Shown here: piece by piece, positions 52,801-63,479 of the stretch | Position numbering within the stretch: position 1 is the first letter of the stretch | How the letters are laid out: each line of letters opens with the position of its first letter | Source: Parus major | Taxonomy: Eukaryota > Chordata > Aves > Passeriformes > Paridae | Length of the DNA stretch: 64,000 nucleotides | Direction: 5' to 3' | Assembly: GCF_001522545.3 (NCBI RefSeq) | Contig: NC_031770.1 | Span: 18,612,152 to 18,676,151, forward strand | The notes under the pieces: model-generated | Seen by the model: the letters and a program-made list of their open reading frames with translations, nothing else | Databases searched by the model: none | Told to the model about the DNA's origin: nothing | Program-made: the position numbers and the translations under genes

Positions 52801-55800
52801 GTCCCTATCCAACATTTTAAGTTAGAAGACAAGCCAGCGGTTCTAGCTGCTTTAAGTAAGAGTAGAAGACAGCACACTGATAAATGACAAATATTCTTCC
52901 CCCAACTCTTTCTCCTGATACACAATTGCATCACTGCCTTCATGCTCAGCACTATGATCACCCTGAATTAGCAGACACATAAACCCAGACCACTGGTGCT
53001 GGCTTACAGGCTTCCAGACAGAACTTCCCAAAATGTCAGACAGAACTGGAAATTTATAGTGAAGTTGGGCTTCAAGATTGAAATAAAGACAAAGAAAGAT
53101 TAAAAAAAATTTACTGAAATCCTCAATTTTTCTTGCTTCCCAAAACCATCTCCTCTCAGATAGGAGGTAGGGCCTCTCATATCGTAACATTGTCTTTCAG
53201 AAGACAAAAAAAATCTACAGGGCACACTATCATAGTAGTTCCACATTGCTCTGGTGAGAATCCAGCTGGAGAACTACATCCAGTCCTGGAAGCCTCAAAA
53301 CAGGAAAGACATGGATCTGCTGGAGCAGGTCCAGAGGAGGGCCACAAAAATGATCAGATCACTTCTCCCCACAAAGAAAGGCTGAGAGTTGGGTTTGTTC
53401 AGCCTGGAGGAGGTAAAGCTCCAGGGAGACCTTATTGAAACCTTCCAGTATTTAAAGGGACTTATAAGAAAGATGAGAACACATATTTTAGTGGGACCTT
53501 TTGCAATAGGACAAGGGCGGATGACTTTCAGTTTGAAGTGGTTGGACTTAGACAAGATATAAGGAAGACTGGTTCTTAAAATAAGGGTGCTGAAACACCA
53601 ACACAGGTTGGACAGAGATGGTAGATTCCCACCCCTGAAAACACTTAAGGACAGGCTGGATGGGATTCCAAGCAACATGATCTAGTTGCAGATGTCCCTG
53701 CTCATTGCTGGGGGTGGGGGGGTGTTAAACTAGATGACCTTGAAATGTCCCTTCAAATCCAAAATATTGAGTGGTTCTAGAAGCAAGTCTTGACTCTCTT
53801 AAAGCTGCTGGCAGGTATTTCAAATGAAAGCAAGTTAGTTCCTAATTCCAAATTCTCTCATAGCATAATGTCACTGCTGAATTTCAGGACTACATTTCAA
53901 TAGAAAATTTAGGTCCAAAATATTTAATATTTTTAATTCCCACTATCTGCTTGAAGCAGAAAGCAAATTTTAAAAGAAATGGGGAGGAAAGCAGAGTATC
54001 AAGCTAGTCAAATAGGAAATATAAACTGGAAACTCTAGTCCAAGGTACATCTTGTGTTAAACCTGAGGGTCAGCATATCTTAACAATGAAACTTTGTGGT
54101 ATGGTAACAGAGCATACGAAGAGTCCAAAATTCAAGCAGCTTTAACTTAGAACTATAAAAAAAAAATGACTAAAAGGAAGGCAAGAGTCATCTCCATGAG
54201 GAGCAATTTTGGCTGTTCTCCAGAAAAGGCTGTGCCTGTTCACTCAACCACATGCAAATGCTTTTGATAGAGTTGTTCTGGATGCACATGGTCTGAAATG
54301 AGAGCTGACTGAGCTGGTACAGAATGGTTACCTGAATAAATACCGTGCTGACAGCTTTTGTTACTTGAGACAAATCTTATTCATTCAAGACAAAGGGAGC
54401 TGCAACTGAGTCCGGCATAAAACTCAGTGGGATAAATTAAGTTTGTTTCTGTTTCTTTGTTTCTGTTGGTTTGCTGGGTTGATTTTGTTGTTTGGGGGAT
54501 TTTTTTTGGAGAAGGTGGTGTAAATTCTGGGGATTGGTACTAATCAGAGAACAGCAATAATTTTATGGTTGAAAAGACCATAAAAGACCTTTAATACACA
54601 TTGCCAGTTCCTCAGCAACCAATAGTGGCTGCCTTACAAATTAGCTGAAAGAGAGTGGCAAGAGGCAAACCAGGGTCCAATCTGCATCAGTTCTCCATTA
54701 TGGGGTCTGAAAGGCACTCTGGGATTCAAAGTGGCATCTTTCACAAGCTGGTGGCAAACAACACTGAGGATGGATGAATGACACTAGCTAAGCACAGAAA
54801 TCCTTTGAAAGACTGCAAAGCAAGAGCACAGAATGGCACATAACTTAGAAATCCACAACTGCTTGTTGAAAGGGTGATATAAAAACCACTCACTCCAATT
54901 CTTCTGTACTGGAAAACGGTTGAGGGAAGAAAAACAAGAGGAAGGATGTCTAAGAGCACAATGTAGTAAAGGGAATTAGAAATCCAAGATTATTTCCATC
55001 ATGTTCTAATTTGTTTTCCCCAAGCATGACTACAGTTATCTCTGACATGATACTGTTATCTCTGTGTTTAGTGCATCCCACATGCTATTTAGCATCTGAT
55101 GTAAGCATTAGATATATGCAGTTCTCCTCACCTAATTCCAGAGCAGAAATAAAAGGAAAATACAAAGTTTATCCAAGCATACTTCAAGGATTATTATGCA
55201 GAACACGTTGAATTTTTACTTAAAGGAGATGAAAGAACCACACCATGATACCAACCCAAACCTTCCCCATTTCTCCCTCAAGCTCCCACGTTTAAAAAAG
55301 ACTCCTTTGTCTTAAATTTATGAATGAGGTTAGGGCTTACAAAAGTCAAGGATTAATAACATTTGCTTGAGCCAAAAACAGTATGATAGGCACTGTGCAC
55401 ACTCCCCTCCAATCCATCTCAAGTCCGAGCTGCAGTACCCCTGCTGCTTTTCCAATCCGAGGCCTCTCACAGGCAGAGGCTGCCAGTGGAGCTGAGTGGT
55501 GCCAAACTGTCTGGTGGTTTTGTGATAGAGCCAGATGGGGACTATGGTGAGATGAAGCTCATTTCCACCCATGAGCTGAGCAAAGATGGGGATTTAGGTG
55601 AAAAGATGGAGTAGTGGGCCTTTCAGTCTTTACCAGCCACATAAAGATAACGGAAATCAGAACAAATTGGGGCCACCCCCAGACAACAAATTCTGCACAG
55701 AGACTTATGTCCCACAGAAAGGTTTGTTGAGTGAATGTCAGAAAGATCCATAAAATAGCCAAGTAGTATTTACAGTTGATTTTCTGACTTGCAGAAGAGA

Positions 55801-58800
55801 AGGACTGTCAGAATGGAATGCAAGACAATGCAAAGAATCTTTGGCCGAGATTTTTTCAGGGAATTATAGAAGGCAAGGTATATGTATTAAAACAAGCAGA
55901 GCCTAAATGGTTTTAAATTTACCACGTTAGCTCCTGCAATGCCAATTTAAACTATCACTTTCTATTAAAAAAAAAAATAAAAAAGTTTAAATTGGGTGGT
56001 ATTCAGTTCTGATTTAGAAACTCAATAGAAACCTAATGTTTAAGTCACAGTTGTAGCAGCTGAAACAGTATTTAAAGTTGTAGGCATCCTGACCCAAATA
56101 AAAAGGGAAAAAGGAAACCCTTTCCTTTAAAACTATTAGTGTAGACGTGGCTTTAGGGATTGCATCAGCTACTAGGGCTCCAATTTGAGCTTGTTTTTTT
56201 TTTAAAGATATATATTAACATTACAATGGAAAGAAAATAGAATTGTGTTGTGTTTAACAAATTTAATCTATGTGCAGAAGCACTAATCTTGACAGAAAGC
56301 TAGATATAGCTAAAACAAGTTCTCTACTCATTTTTAAGTATCCCAGTAGGCTATATTACTATATTACAGAAAAAAAAACCAAACCAAACCTCCAAGAAAT
56401 GTGTAAAACTTTCAATTTCTAAAGCAAAATTTACATATGTCAAGTAAATGCAGTTAATTTCCAAACATATTCCAAATTCAGGTGTCAGTACTCTCGCTAC
56501 ATCACATCAAGTCCTCAAATCCACATATTTTTTTCATTTTTCTCTAAGCATACTTTTTACTATATGTGGTTTACTCAGTATTTTTCCAAGTTTTCCTTCT
56601 TTAACTCTAAGTTTCACTATCCACATTCTGTTATTTTTGTTCAGGAAACAACCAAATATGAGACTCACTGCACTTTCCAGTGTGATGGGGGATAAGTGAG
56701 ACAAAATGCTGCAAACACTGCCTGTCCAGGGGGCATCAGCTGATTGCTGTCTGTACAAACCTTGAATATCACAAAAATGATTGAAGAAAAGTAAATCTCT
56801 TTTAAAAAAAGAAGTGTGACTTTTTTCAGAGACCTATAGAGTAGAGTAAAAAACAGTTTTATAAAATGTAGCTCCATAACATTCCACTGCTTTTACCCAT
56901 AATCTTCTCTAGTGTTTGCTGAAATCAATGCTAGTGGAGCCAAAGAACATATTTCAGAATTCTTCCCAATTATATGTTGGACTGGTTTTCCAAACTAATT
57001 TTCAAATATATTGACTTTTGAATCAAAACATGTCTGAACCTCTGATGCTGTACAAATTAAAAATATGCATGTTTCAGCACCTGGGATAAAATCTAAACAA
57101 AACATAAGTATAATTCAAATCCATTCTTCACAAAAAAATAAAAAAATAAAAAAAAATTCAATGTTGTGTTGAAAAATGTGAATTCCACTGCTTTTCAAAA
57201 CTCTGTTGAACAGACATGAAGAATGCATAAGACCATATCTACGCATCTATCAGCAGAATAACTTCCATCAAAAGAAATTATTATATCTATTATATAATTA
57301 ATATATACATGTTATGTTATGTTATATATTTTTCAAAGAAAGGAGGTATTCCCAACCTGCAGTTTATCCTGCCAAAGCCCCCAGCTTTGCAGTTATATCA
57401 TCAAACCTGCTTCTACTGGCATAACTACTTCTTCTTCAGAGAACATTTGATGTGCATGTGCAAAGCTATCCTGGAAAAGAGAGGAACTCAGAGAATGAAG
57501 TACATCCACATTAACAGTATTTTGCTAGAAGAGCACATTAGTCAATCCTAGGAGGGTGTTGCCAAGCTTTAAGATTTTCTTTGATTTCATCATCAGCACA
57601 AGAACCTGCAGGCAAGTTTTGCACTGACAGTGCAGCTTAGAGACCCACAGAGGAGAACTCTCAGCAGCCTGACTTTCAGCCAGCACATTCCTCAGCCTCT
57701 ACGTGGGCAAAGAACCTGGTTTCAGAATCTTCTCAGCAGATCTACACACCCATAATCACCCAGCTATAGGTCTCACCAACAAGGATGCTATAGGTCTCAC
57801 CTTCCCTGCTGCCAGAAACATTTGGAATTCTTACCAAAACATATACATATATAAATATACACATGCATAAAACCAACATATTATTTTCAAGTTTAATTAC
57901 TTTAATGTCTGCCATTCAAGTTTGGAAGTTCTAGGCCTTGCCTTTATTTTCTGTGAAAGAAAGGAAGGCAACTGTTACAAAACCATCTCAAAAAAGCATA
58001 GTGTGGTTTGTTCTTGAATACCAAAACAATATTAAATAGGTCTGTAAATGCTTTGTTATTTTGGTTTCATGCAATGACATGTATCATCAGAAACTTCAGC
58101 ATTGCTGCAAACAGTGCTTAGGAGCATCTGTTTTGTCTTACTGTGTCAGCTAGGGCTGTTTATCAGCAACAGACAGCTGTACACAAAAGTGCTTTGATTG
58201 TTAAAGACAAACAGTGTGGGTATTTGATATTCTTTGAATATACAACTTTTCTATTTTGCTAAAAGCAACTTCTGAATCAGGTCATGCATGACTCTACCTG
58301 CTCTAGAAAAGAACAAGAACAACCTCAACTTAAAGAAGGACAAAAGAGGGTGAAATGAAGTTTATTCACATATTTTAATAACAACATTATCTTCCCATCT
58401 TTGGAAGATTTTCATACCAAAGTAAGAAATTCAAAGTCGTGAGATAAAAACAAATTCCTTCATTTGAGGCAAGAAGATCTTGCTGGTTAATCATTCATAC
58501 ATCATTTACATCTGTAGTTACCCAAAGAAACAAGAACAAATAAGAAAAGGACTGGACCTCAGAGGTGCAGTGGGATGGAAAAGTGAAGCAGTGGCCCAGC
58601 AGATGCGGTCTGAGTGCTCTGGCTATATATCACATAGGGAGAAAAATCATTTTCCAAGGGAGCAACTCCTCCTGCATTTCCCCAGTATCTGCTGTGCTGG
58701 TAGGGAAGCAGTGGAGCCCCTCAGCATGTGTGATGTGCCGCTGATAACTCTAGCATTACTTTTGCCTGTCATCAGAGAAGTAACAAGCACATTATTTACA

Positions 58801-60085
58801 GAAAATGGCATTCACTCCCTGCTAACCCAGAACACACTGCTTCAAAGGTTTCCACTCAAGAGCTTGATTTTTCTGTAACACAGTGAGTACATTCACACTG
58901 CAATCTCTCAGTTGCTTTTCCTGCCTAAGTAGACCATAAAAAAATACATGGTCAAAGAAAAAGGTTTTTTTAATGTACTAGTGAATGCCAGACAAAATCT
59001 GCTATTATACTTGTTTATACCCTTCGAGAATTTTTTTCTGACTTTGAAACTTCTGTACCTCAAAAGTCTGTGTCACAATTTCCTTTTCTGTTCAGCATTC
59101 ATCTGAATGCACAAATTCAGAAAGAAACTCAACTCCATTACCTTTCAAGGAAACATTTTCCTAACTTACAGCCACAGACACCTTAAAAATATTGTATTAA
59201 GAAAAGTTAAACACCTCTAAAATTTAGTATTATATATTTAATATATGTTACATACATAATATATGTTATTAATTATATATTCTATACGCAATATTATCTT
59301 TGGATAACTAAGAATGGGGGTAGGTGCCCAACTTTTAGCCTCTAGGTTTGAATGCGTAAACTTTAAATTCCTACAGGAAAAAGTTTTTATCTATATTTCC
59401 ATCTACCACTGAACACATAGTGTCATTTAATAACAAGGCTTGAGCTTACAGCAAATGTTGAACTCAATTATTTTTTAAATAGTTGGGCTAGAATTCAAAC
59501 AAGAAGTAATGTGGATTTTTAAATTCCCAGTCCTTTCTCCAGGAGCTGAGAATCTTGGATATCCTACTTGCCAAAAAGACCGACCACCTTCAGTACTGAA
59601 ACCTGGCATTAAATACAACACAATATTTAATAATTAATGTATGGGAGTTATTATGGGTAGGATTGTGATCTGGATCATGACTCTCTAATGCCCCTACAAC
59701 ACACATTGCAGGATCATCTTCTACTTATATGAAGGAAAGTGACTATGAGGACAATACCCAAATTTCAGCTAGAGCCTGTGACTTCTGGAAACCATTTAGT
59801 CTTAACCACTTAAAATCACAATTCCTGGACAACAATGCATAGTTGAGCTTCAGTTTTGTCAAAAAATATACACATGAGAAAGAAGAAAGAATTGTTAAGA
59901 CAATCTGTACCAATATTCAGAACTGTATTTTATAGCACTGGAACAGAGAAACTTAATCCTACATTTACAATATATTAAATGGTACCTGGCAGGAGCCGTT
60001 GGGTAAATTACTTTTATATGTTGAAATGCCATGTCTTGATTCAAAATTTGTTTTATCCATGCTCTTGCTCCTTGGCCAGTATCAC
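37598..60085 (-). CDS. LYPLAL1: LYPLAL1 (lysophospholipase-like 1), exons 2-5, coding span including introns, 5' partial
   Basis: Serine hydrolase of the acyl-protein thioesterase/lysophospholipase branch of the alpha/beta-hydrolase fold, expected in the cytosol. The vertebrate protein prefers short acyl esters and has been linked to protein depalmitoylation; that is family knowledge, not visible here. The coding sequence is the join of complement 60085-59986, 48960-48791, 38569-38454 and 37837-37598 (626 nt). It reads open for 207 residues, from the aspartate of the GDTGQG loop to TAA. Human LYPLAL1 has about 206 residues over the same stretch, so length is normal. The three catalytic residues are seen: Ser in GFSMGG (exon 4), Asp in GTADELV and His in NLNHELS (both exon 5). 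Exon 1, with the start codon and the HGSG oxyanion segment, is outside the window. No frameshift or internal stop is seen, so this looks like a working gene, not a retrocopy. Orthology to LYPLA1/2 is rejected because FSMGG, WFDRYK and NDCPEH match LYPLAL1. Confidence 0.96.
37838..38453 (-). other. LYPLAL1: LYPLAL1 intron 4 (616 bp)
   Basis: A short phase-0 intron bounded by GTGAGTG and CTAG. It is AT-rich unique sequence and I see no repeat or RNA gene in it. It is far shorter than the two upstream introns. Confidence 0.9.
38454..38569 (-). CDS. LYPLAL1: LYPLAL1 exon 4 (116 bp), carries the catalytic serine
   Basis: The acceptor TTACATCCTAG precedes GAGGCTTTTC, and the donor is TACCAG before GTGAGTG. 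Two bases complete the split glycine codon and 38 residues follow, [16 protein letters not shown] to LNKDSAVYQ, ending in phase 0. GFSMGG is the G-x-S-x-G nucleophile elbow of the hydrolase, and its serine is the expected catalytic nucleophile. The following helix (MAMHLAYR) and the strand GVFALSSFL are typical of the family. The elbow is split between exons 3 and 4, so neither exon alone can encode an active site. A CR1 copy begins about 146 bp upstream of this exon in transcript sense. Confidence 0.97.
38716..38965 (-). mobile_element. CR1 LINE 3'-end fragment in LYPLAL1 intron 3
   Basis: Plus-strand CCACAGAATCACTTAGGTTG, ACCTCCAAGATCATCAAGCC, CACCTCCAGGGACAGTGACT and GAAGAAATTCCTTCTGACAT are the reverse complement of a CR1 3' region. 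About 250 bp remain. The copy is in the same sense as LYPLAL1, and its 3' end lies about 146 bp before exon 4. Confidence 0.93.
42601..42637. repeat. Short tandem duplication, 25-bp period
   Basis: GTCTTTACAAGA occurs at 42601-42612 and again at 42626-42637, with partly similar sequence following each copy. It is intronic and looks like a local duplication. Confidence 0.7.
46798..47155 (-). mobile_element. CR1 LINE 3' fragment in LYPLAL1 intron 3
   Basis: A well-preserved reverse complement of the CR1 3' region. Landmarks include CCATGGGCAGGAAGTCCTTC, CCATCCAACCTGGCCTTGAA, TCTAATATCTAATCTAAACC and CTTGTAAAAAGTCCCTCCCC. About 360 bp remain, in the same sense as the gene. Confidence 0.96.
48791..48960 (-). 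CDS. LYPLAL1: LYPLAL1 exon 3 (170 bp)
   Basis: The acceptor CCACTCCAG precedes GCCATATACACC, and the donor is CTCATAG before GTAAGAG, a near-consensus site. The first base completes the arginine codon split by intron 2. Then come 56 residues: PYTPMKG, the conserved [16 protein letters not shown] segment, and a helix running [18 protein letters not shown] to NRILI. The final G begins the glycine codon preceding the nucleophile elbow. In this family the WFD motif is on the substrate-pocket side and the helix precedes the strand leading to the catalytic serine. Phase 2 in, phase 1 out. No lesion is seen. Confidence 0.96.
50162..50186. repeat. Perfect 11-bp AT inverted repeat
   Basis: TAATAAGTATT and its exact reverse complement are separated by three A, inside a longer AT-only region (about 50105-50190). 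It could extrude as a cruciform. Confidence 0.8.
50993..51035. repeat. 16-bp direct repeat, 27-bp period
   Basis: TACAGCAGGTTGACCT occurs exactly at 50993-51008 and 51020-51035. Each copy contains TGACCT, the nuclear-receptor half-site in reverse orientation. Confidence 0.85.
53215..53785 (+). mobile_element. CR1 LINE 3' fragment in LYPLAL1 intron 2 (antisense)
   Basis: A long sense CR1 stretch on the plus strand. Landmarks include GGTCCAGAGGAGGGCCACAA, TTGTTCAGCCTGGAGGAGG, ACTTAAGGACAGGCTGGATG and AAACTAGATGACCTTGAAAT. It is about 570 bp, the longest CR1 remnant in the window, and opposite in sense to LYPLAL1. It has no intact reading frame for a reverse transcriptase. Confidence 0.96.
54438..54512. 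repeat. T/G-rich low-complexity tract
   Basis: Almost only T and G on the plus strand (GTTTGTTTCTGTTTC, then TTTTGTTGTTTGGGGG). Several other tracts in the window are A/C-rich on the same strand. Confidence 0.6.
57763..57801. repeat. 15-bp direct repeat, 24-bp period
   Basis: GCTATAGGTCTCACC occurs at 57763-57777 and again, exactly, at 57787-57801. This is a recent-looking local duplication within intron 2. Confidence 0.85.
59986..60085 (-). CDS. LYPLAL1: LYPLAL1 exon 2 (100 bp)
   Basis: The acceptor reads TGTGATACAG before GTGATACTGG, and the donor is GCCAG before GTACCA. The exon starts with two bases (GT) that complete a glycine codon begun in exon 1, then encodes 32 residues from DTGQGARAW to YPTAPA, and ends with AG, the first two bases of an arginine codon. 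Entry is therefore phase 1 and exit phase 2. The DTGQG loop and the YPTAP strand are hallmarks of the acyl-protein thioesterase fold; the loop sits near the active site. The donor GTACCA is weaker than the other LYPLAL1 donors here, but both its phase and the homology endpoint support it. Confidence 0.95.
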
Positions 60086-60769
60086 CTGTATCACACAGAA
60101 GAGTACAAGAATTATTCTGTGCATTTAGCAAGAAAATTATACAATGTCAAATATACTTCAGATTGACTTAATTTGAAATTATGAAGTTAATACACTAAAA
60201 TGCTAGAAAATAACTTTCTAGAACAACATCAGTCCCCTTTCCAATGGAATCAAAACTTCCTAGAAAAAGACCATTTAAGAGATCCCACAACATAAGTTTA
60301 ATCAATATTTTACTACATTCTAAGCGGACACAAGGCCTTATATCTTACTTACAGTTCACCATATTTGCTCTTAAGTGATAAACAAAAGCTTTGATGAATA
60401 TCTTAAAAAGTGAGGTAAAATAACTGTTGCTCCCCTTAGAAAAGTTAATTACTTTTACTAAAGAATTTTATGTTAACCCACTTCAGAACCCAGTTAAAAA
60501 CAGTTCTCATTTAATTATGCTAACATTGCACATAGGCTTTAAGGGAAAAAGACAATTTATAAAGACATAGATTAATTTAAAATGTTTAGCAGACTCTTAA
60601 GAAACTTTAATCACACAGTTCTGTTTGAAAACTAGTTGAGATGCACTCCCAATCTGCTTTTTTTTCCCCAGTCTTACCAATGCAGCCTATGGCCAAAACC
60701 CCTGCAGATTGAAGTGCTACGAATGGGAATTCTTCTGTAAATAGCATATTCTCCTTTTAAACTAATCTA

Positions 60770-60819
60770 TGTATATATACGTATGTATATATATATAAAT
60801 GCACACACATATATATAGA
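60770..60819. repeat. TA/CA-rich imperfect microsatellite
   Basis: A mixed (TA)n, GTATG and (CA)n block of about 50 bp in intron 1. Confidence 0.8.
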
Positions 60820-62407
60820 CAGTGTCTCCAGGTTGTCTTTGCACCACTGGTATTTTCAGCTATAACTTCACTGCCACCCCTCTGAAGAGAAGGCATACAC
60901 AAGTCCTCAGTGTAATACTGTGTAATACAACACTTCAAACTTAAGGGAACCGGTCCATCAAGGAATATAGTTTACAGTAGGAAGGATGTTTAACCTAAAA
61001 AAATTGAGCAGGGGCTCAGCAAACTGGAATTTTACTATTGCCACTTTTGCCATAGACTTCAGTCTTGCTTGAAGCTGAGGTTCCCACATATTATCAACTC
61101 AAATTGCTAATATCTTCTATTATTTTACCTCAAATTGTTTGGTTTGATGTTAGAACTCACCTCATCATTTTCAATACAATGGCCAAGCCAAAAGTAAAAA
61201 ATATCTCTGTCCCTAGCCAGGCTTACATGGGTTCATTTGAACAATGCCACATGAATATAACAATTCATTGTTAAAACTATTATAATTCCCCAATGGAGAA
61301 AATCTGCTCCTAAGCACTCTAACAAAAATCAGCTGTTTTTATTAACAAATATAATTAATGTATCTTCAAAATTAAAACAGAAGGCAAGAAGGATTCAAAC
61401 CCAGCCATTTTTTTCCTCTTAAGCACAATTAGCATAACTAGAACTAACTGTTCTCTGACCCAAACATTCCATGTGACAAATAAAAAACAGGGTTGCAAAA
61501 CTGACACAAATCTTATCCTGTGCTAAGCTAAACATTAAAATCAAAGTTACCACCTTAACTGGATGCCTCAGAACACACCCTCACAAACACTTTTCTTATG
61601 CAAGTACTGGGGTCTGAAGTCCAAACACACCTCTGATTTTTCACAGACACTCTTGACATACAAGGTTTTCCTGAAGGTTGTTGTAACCTCACTTATAAAC
61701 AATGTATTTTAGGGAAGCCTGAACTATCATTTTTTTTCCCTATACACTGCTTTTTTTTCACTTAGAAAGCCAGGGTGAGGCCTTGCAAATACCTGCACAG
61801 AATGAACCCTCAAGTCAATCAACTATTTGAATGATTACAGAATTGAGACCTAGGCCTTTACAAATTCCTTAATGACGTAGGACAAATCATTATTCTATTA
61901 TTTATTCCCACCTCTTAAGCTTCACAAAGATCTGCAGAAACATTTACTGTTATTGAAGACAGTTTGTCCATTAAAAGGTCACAGAAAATTCCGTAAGAGA
62001 AAATTTAACTATGACCTTCTGTATGTCAAAAACTGTCATGGTCCAAATGCTACTCAAACATGTGAGCACTTGAATGCTCAGATAATGTATTTTGACTGCT
62101 AGGAACAGAACTTGGAGGAGAGGGAGGAAAAGAGGAAACTGTGACATCAAACAAAAGCCAACAAACCTCCTGAAATGCAAGTCTTTCAGGCTCTTTTGAA
62201 ATTTTAGCATTATATGTTCTGAACACTACAAAAAGAAGCAAATGATGAGTGATTCTGCTTTGAGTCAGTTTACAAACTGAAAAAGACTGATGGAAGCTAT
62301 ATTATCTTCTCCCTCCTCAAGTAAAATATTACTTTCTTTACTTTCAAATATAGCTTGTATTTAAAGTTTTCTTTCTGTGAAAAGTTTAAATTCAACAACA
62401 TGTAACA

Positions 62408-62632
62408 TGTAGACTGAATATTAGGAAAAATTTATTCACCAAAAGGGCTTTCAGGCACTGGAAGAGGCTGCCCAGGGAAGTCACTGAGTCACCATCCCTG
62501 GAGGTATTTAAATGATGTGTAGATGTGGCACTTAAGGACATGGTTTAGCGGCAGACTTGGCAGCATTTGGTTAATGGTTGGACTCGATGTTCTAAAAGGT
62601 CTTTTCCAGCCCATGATTCTATGATTGTTACG
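62408..62632 (+). mobile_element. CR1 LINE 3'-end fragment in LYPLAL1 intron 1 (antisense)
   Basis: TCAGGCACTGGAAGAGGCTG, CCATCCCTGGAGGTATTTAA, GTTAATGGTTGGACTCGATG and CATGATTCTATGATTG form a sense CR1 3' end. It includes the terminal ATTCTATGATT repeat, so the 3' end is intact. The 5' end is truncated. Confidence 0.96.
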
Positions 62633-63479
62633 ACACGGCAAAGTTGTAATCCTCATCCTAAAAAGTTATTACATACTTGCTATGTCCATTTGCCTTCCTG
62701 CCAAGCTACCAAATGGAACCTCTACCTAAATCTGATACCAAGATTGCTCTAGTATTTTTCTATACCATTTTGCATTTACATGCTGCACTTGTTATAGTTT
62801 GTCTAGAGCAAGCATTGTGAACAAAATGGATTTGTGCCATTTGACTGCCACTTTCCATCACAAGTGCTGTACAAAGGTTTACAACTCAGGTTTACAGGCC
62901 AGCCCATAGCAAGAGCACTGTGGCAACTTCTGTTCTAGATTCTATTCTGTGTAACTGCTAGAAACCAAATAAAACCACCCCATTACAAACATTATGAATA
63001 AAGTCATATTAAAATAAAAAAATAAAAAGAGAAAAATTGTAGAGTACTTTAACCACATGTGGAATCAACCTCTAACCATAATCTCCCCTTACTCCTCCAA
63101 CATTAGAGAAAACTATTTCCTTAAGCATTAAAGCATTAGCATTAACAAGAAACTTGAACACATAAACTCTTTCACTTTCATTCTTTTACTCACAGAATTT
63201 TTAAAAAACAAAATTATAAAAATGAAACTAATTTAGTAAGGACACACATCTTTGTTAAATTATACAGAAGCACCAGCTAAAAGCAAAAGCAAGCAAAAGA
63301 CAGGGAAAGTGTTGAGCATGTTGCCATATGCACATGGGTAGCTCAGTAGTATTGATTCTCAAGGCCTTGTTCTAGTAAATACCTAAAATTACTGATTTTT
63401 CTTTTTTTTTCAATGTCATGTGGACCTTGTTGCTGTTATTTAGCTCATTAGAAACAGCTTTTAAGGAATTAAACTGAAC

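Larger units (their letters stand above)
48961..59985 (-). other. LYPLAL1: LYPLAL1 intron 2 (11,025 bp)
   Basis: A phase-2 intron bounded by GTACCA and CCAG. It contains one antisense CR1 copy (about 53215-53785), a 27-bp-period duplication at 50993-51035, a perfect AT palindrome at 50162-50186, an A18 run at 51586-51603, a T/G-rich tract at about 54438-54512, a 24-bp-period duplication at 57763-57801, and AT-rich simple sequence at 57290-57330 and 59226-59292. Nothing else coding or structural is recognisable. Confidence 0.9.

Noticed and set aside
53133..53678. Open frames on both strands at 53133-53678
   Set aside because: Most of this sequence belongs to the CR1 fragment at 53215-53785, which is the non-coding 3' region of the element; no reverse transcriptase motif is present.
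54541..54620. Possible CR1 3' end (TTATGGTTGAAAAGACC)
   Set aside because: Only a short match is visible and the flanking diagnostic CR1 words are absent.
58480..58878. 132-codon open frame in LYPLAL1 intron 2
   Set aside because: It matches no known protein and shows no exon-like splice context consistent with LYPLAL1.
63325..63400. tRNA-like words (GGGTAGCTCAGTAG)
   Set aside because: It resembles an A box, but no B box, acceptor pairing or anticodon arm can be formed.
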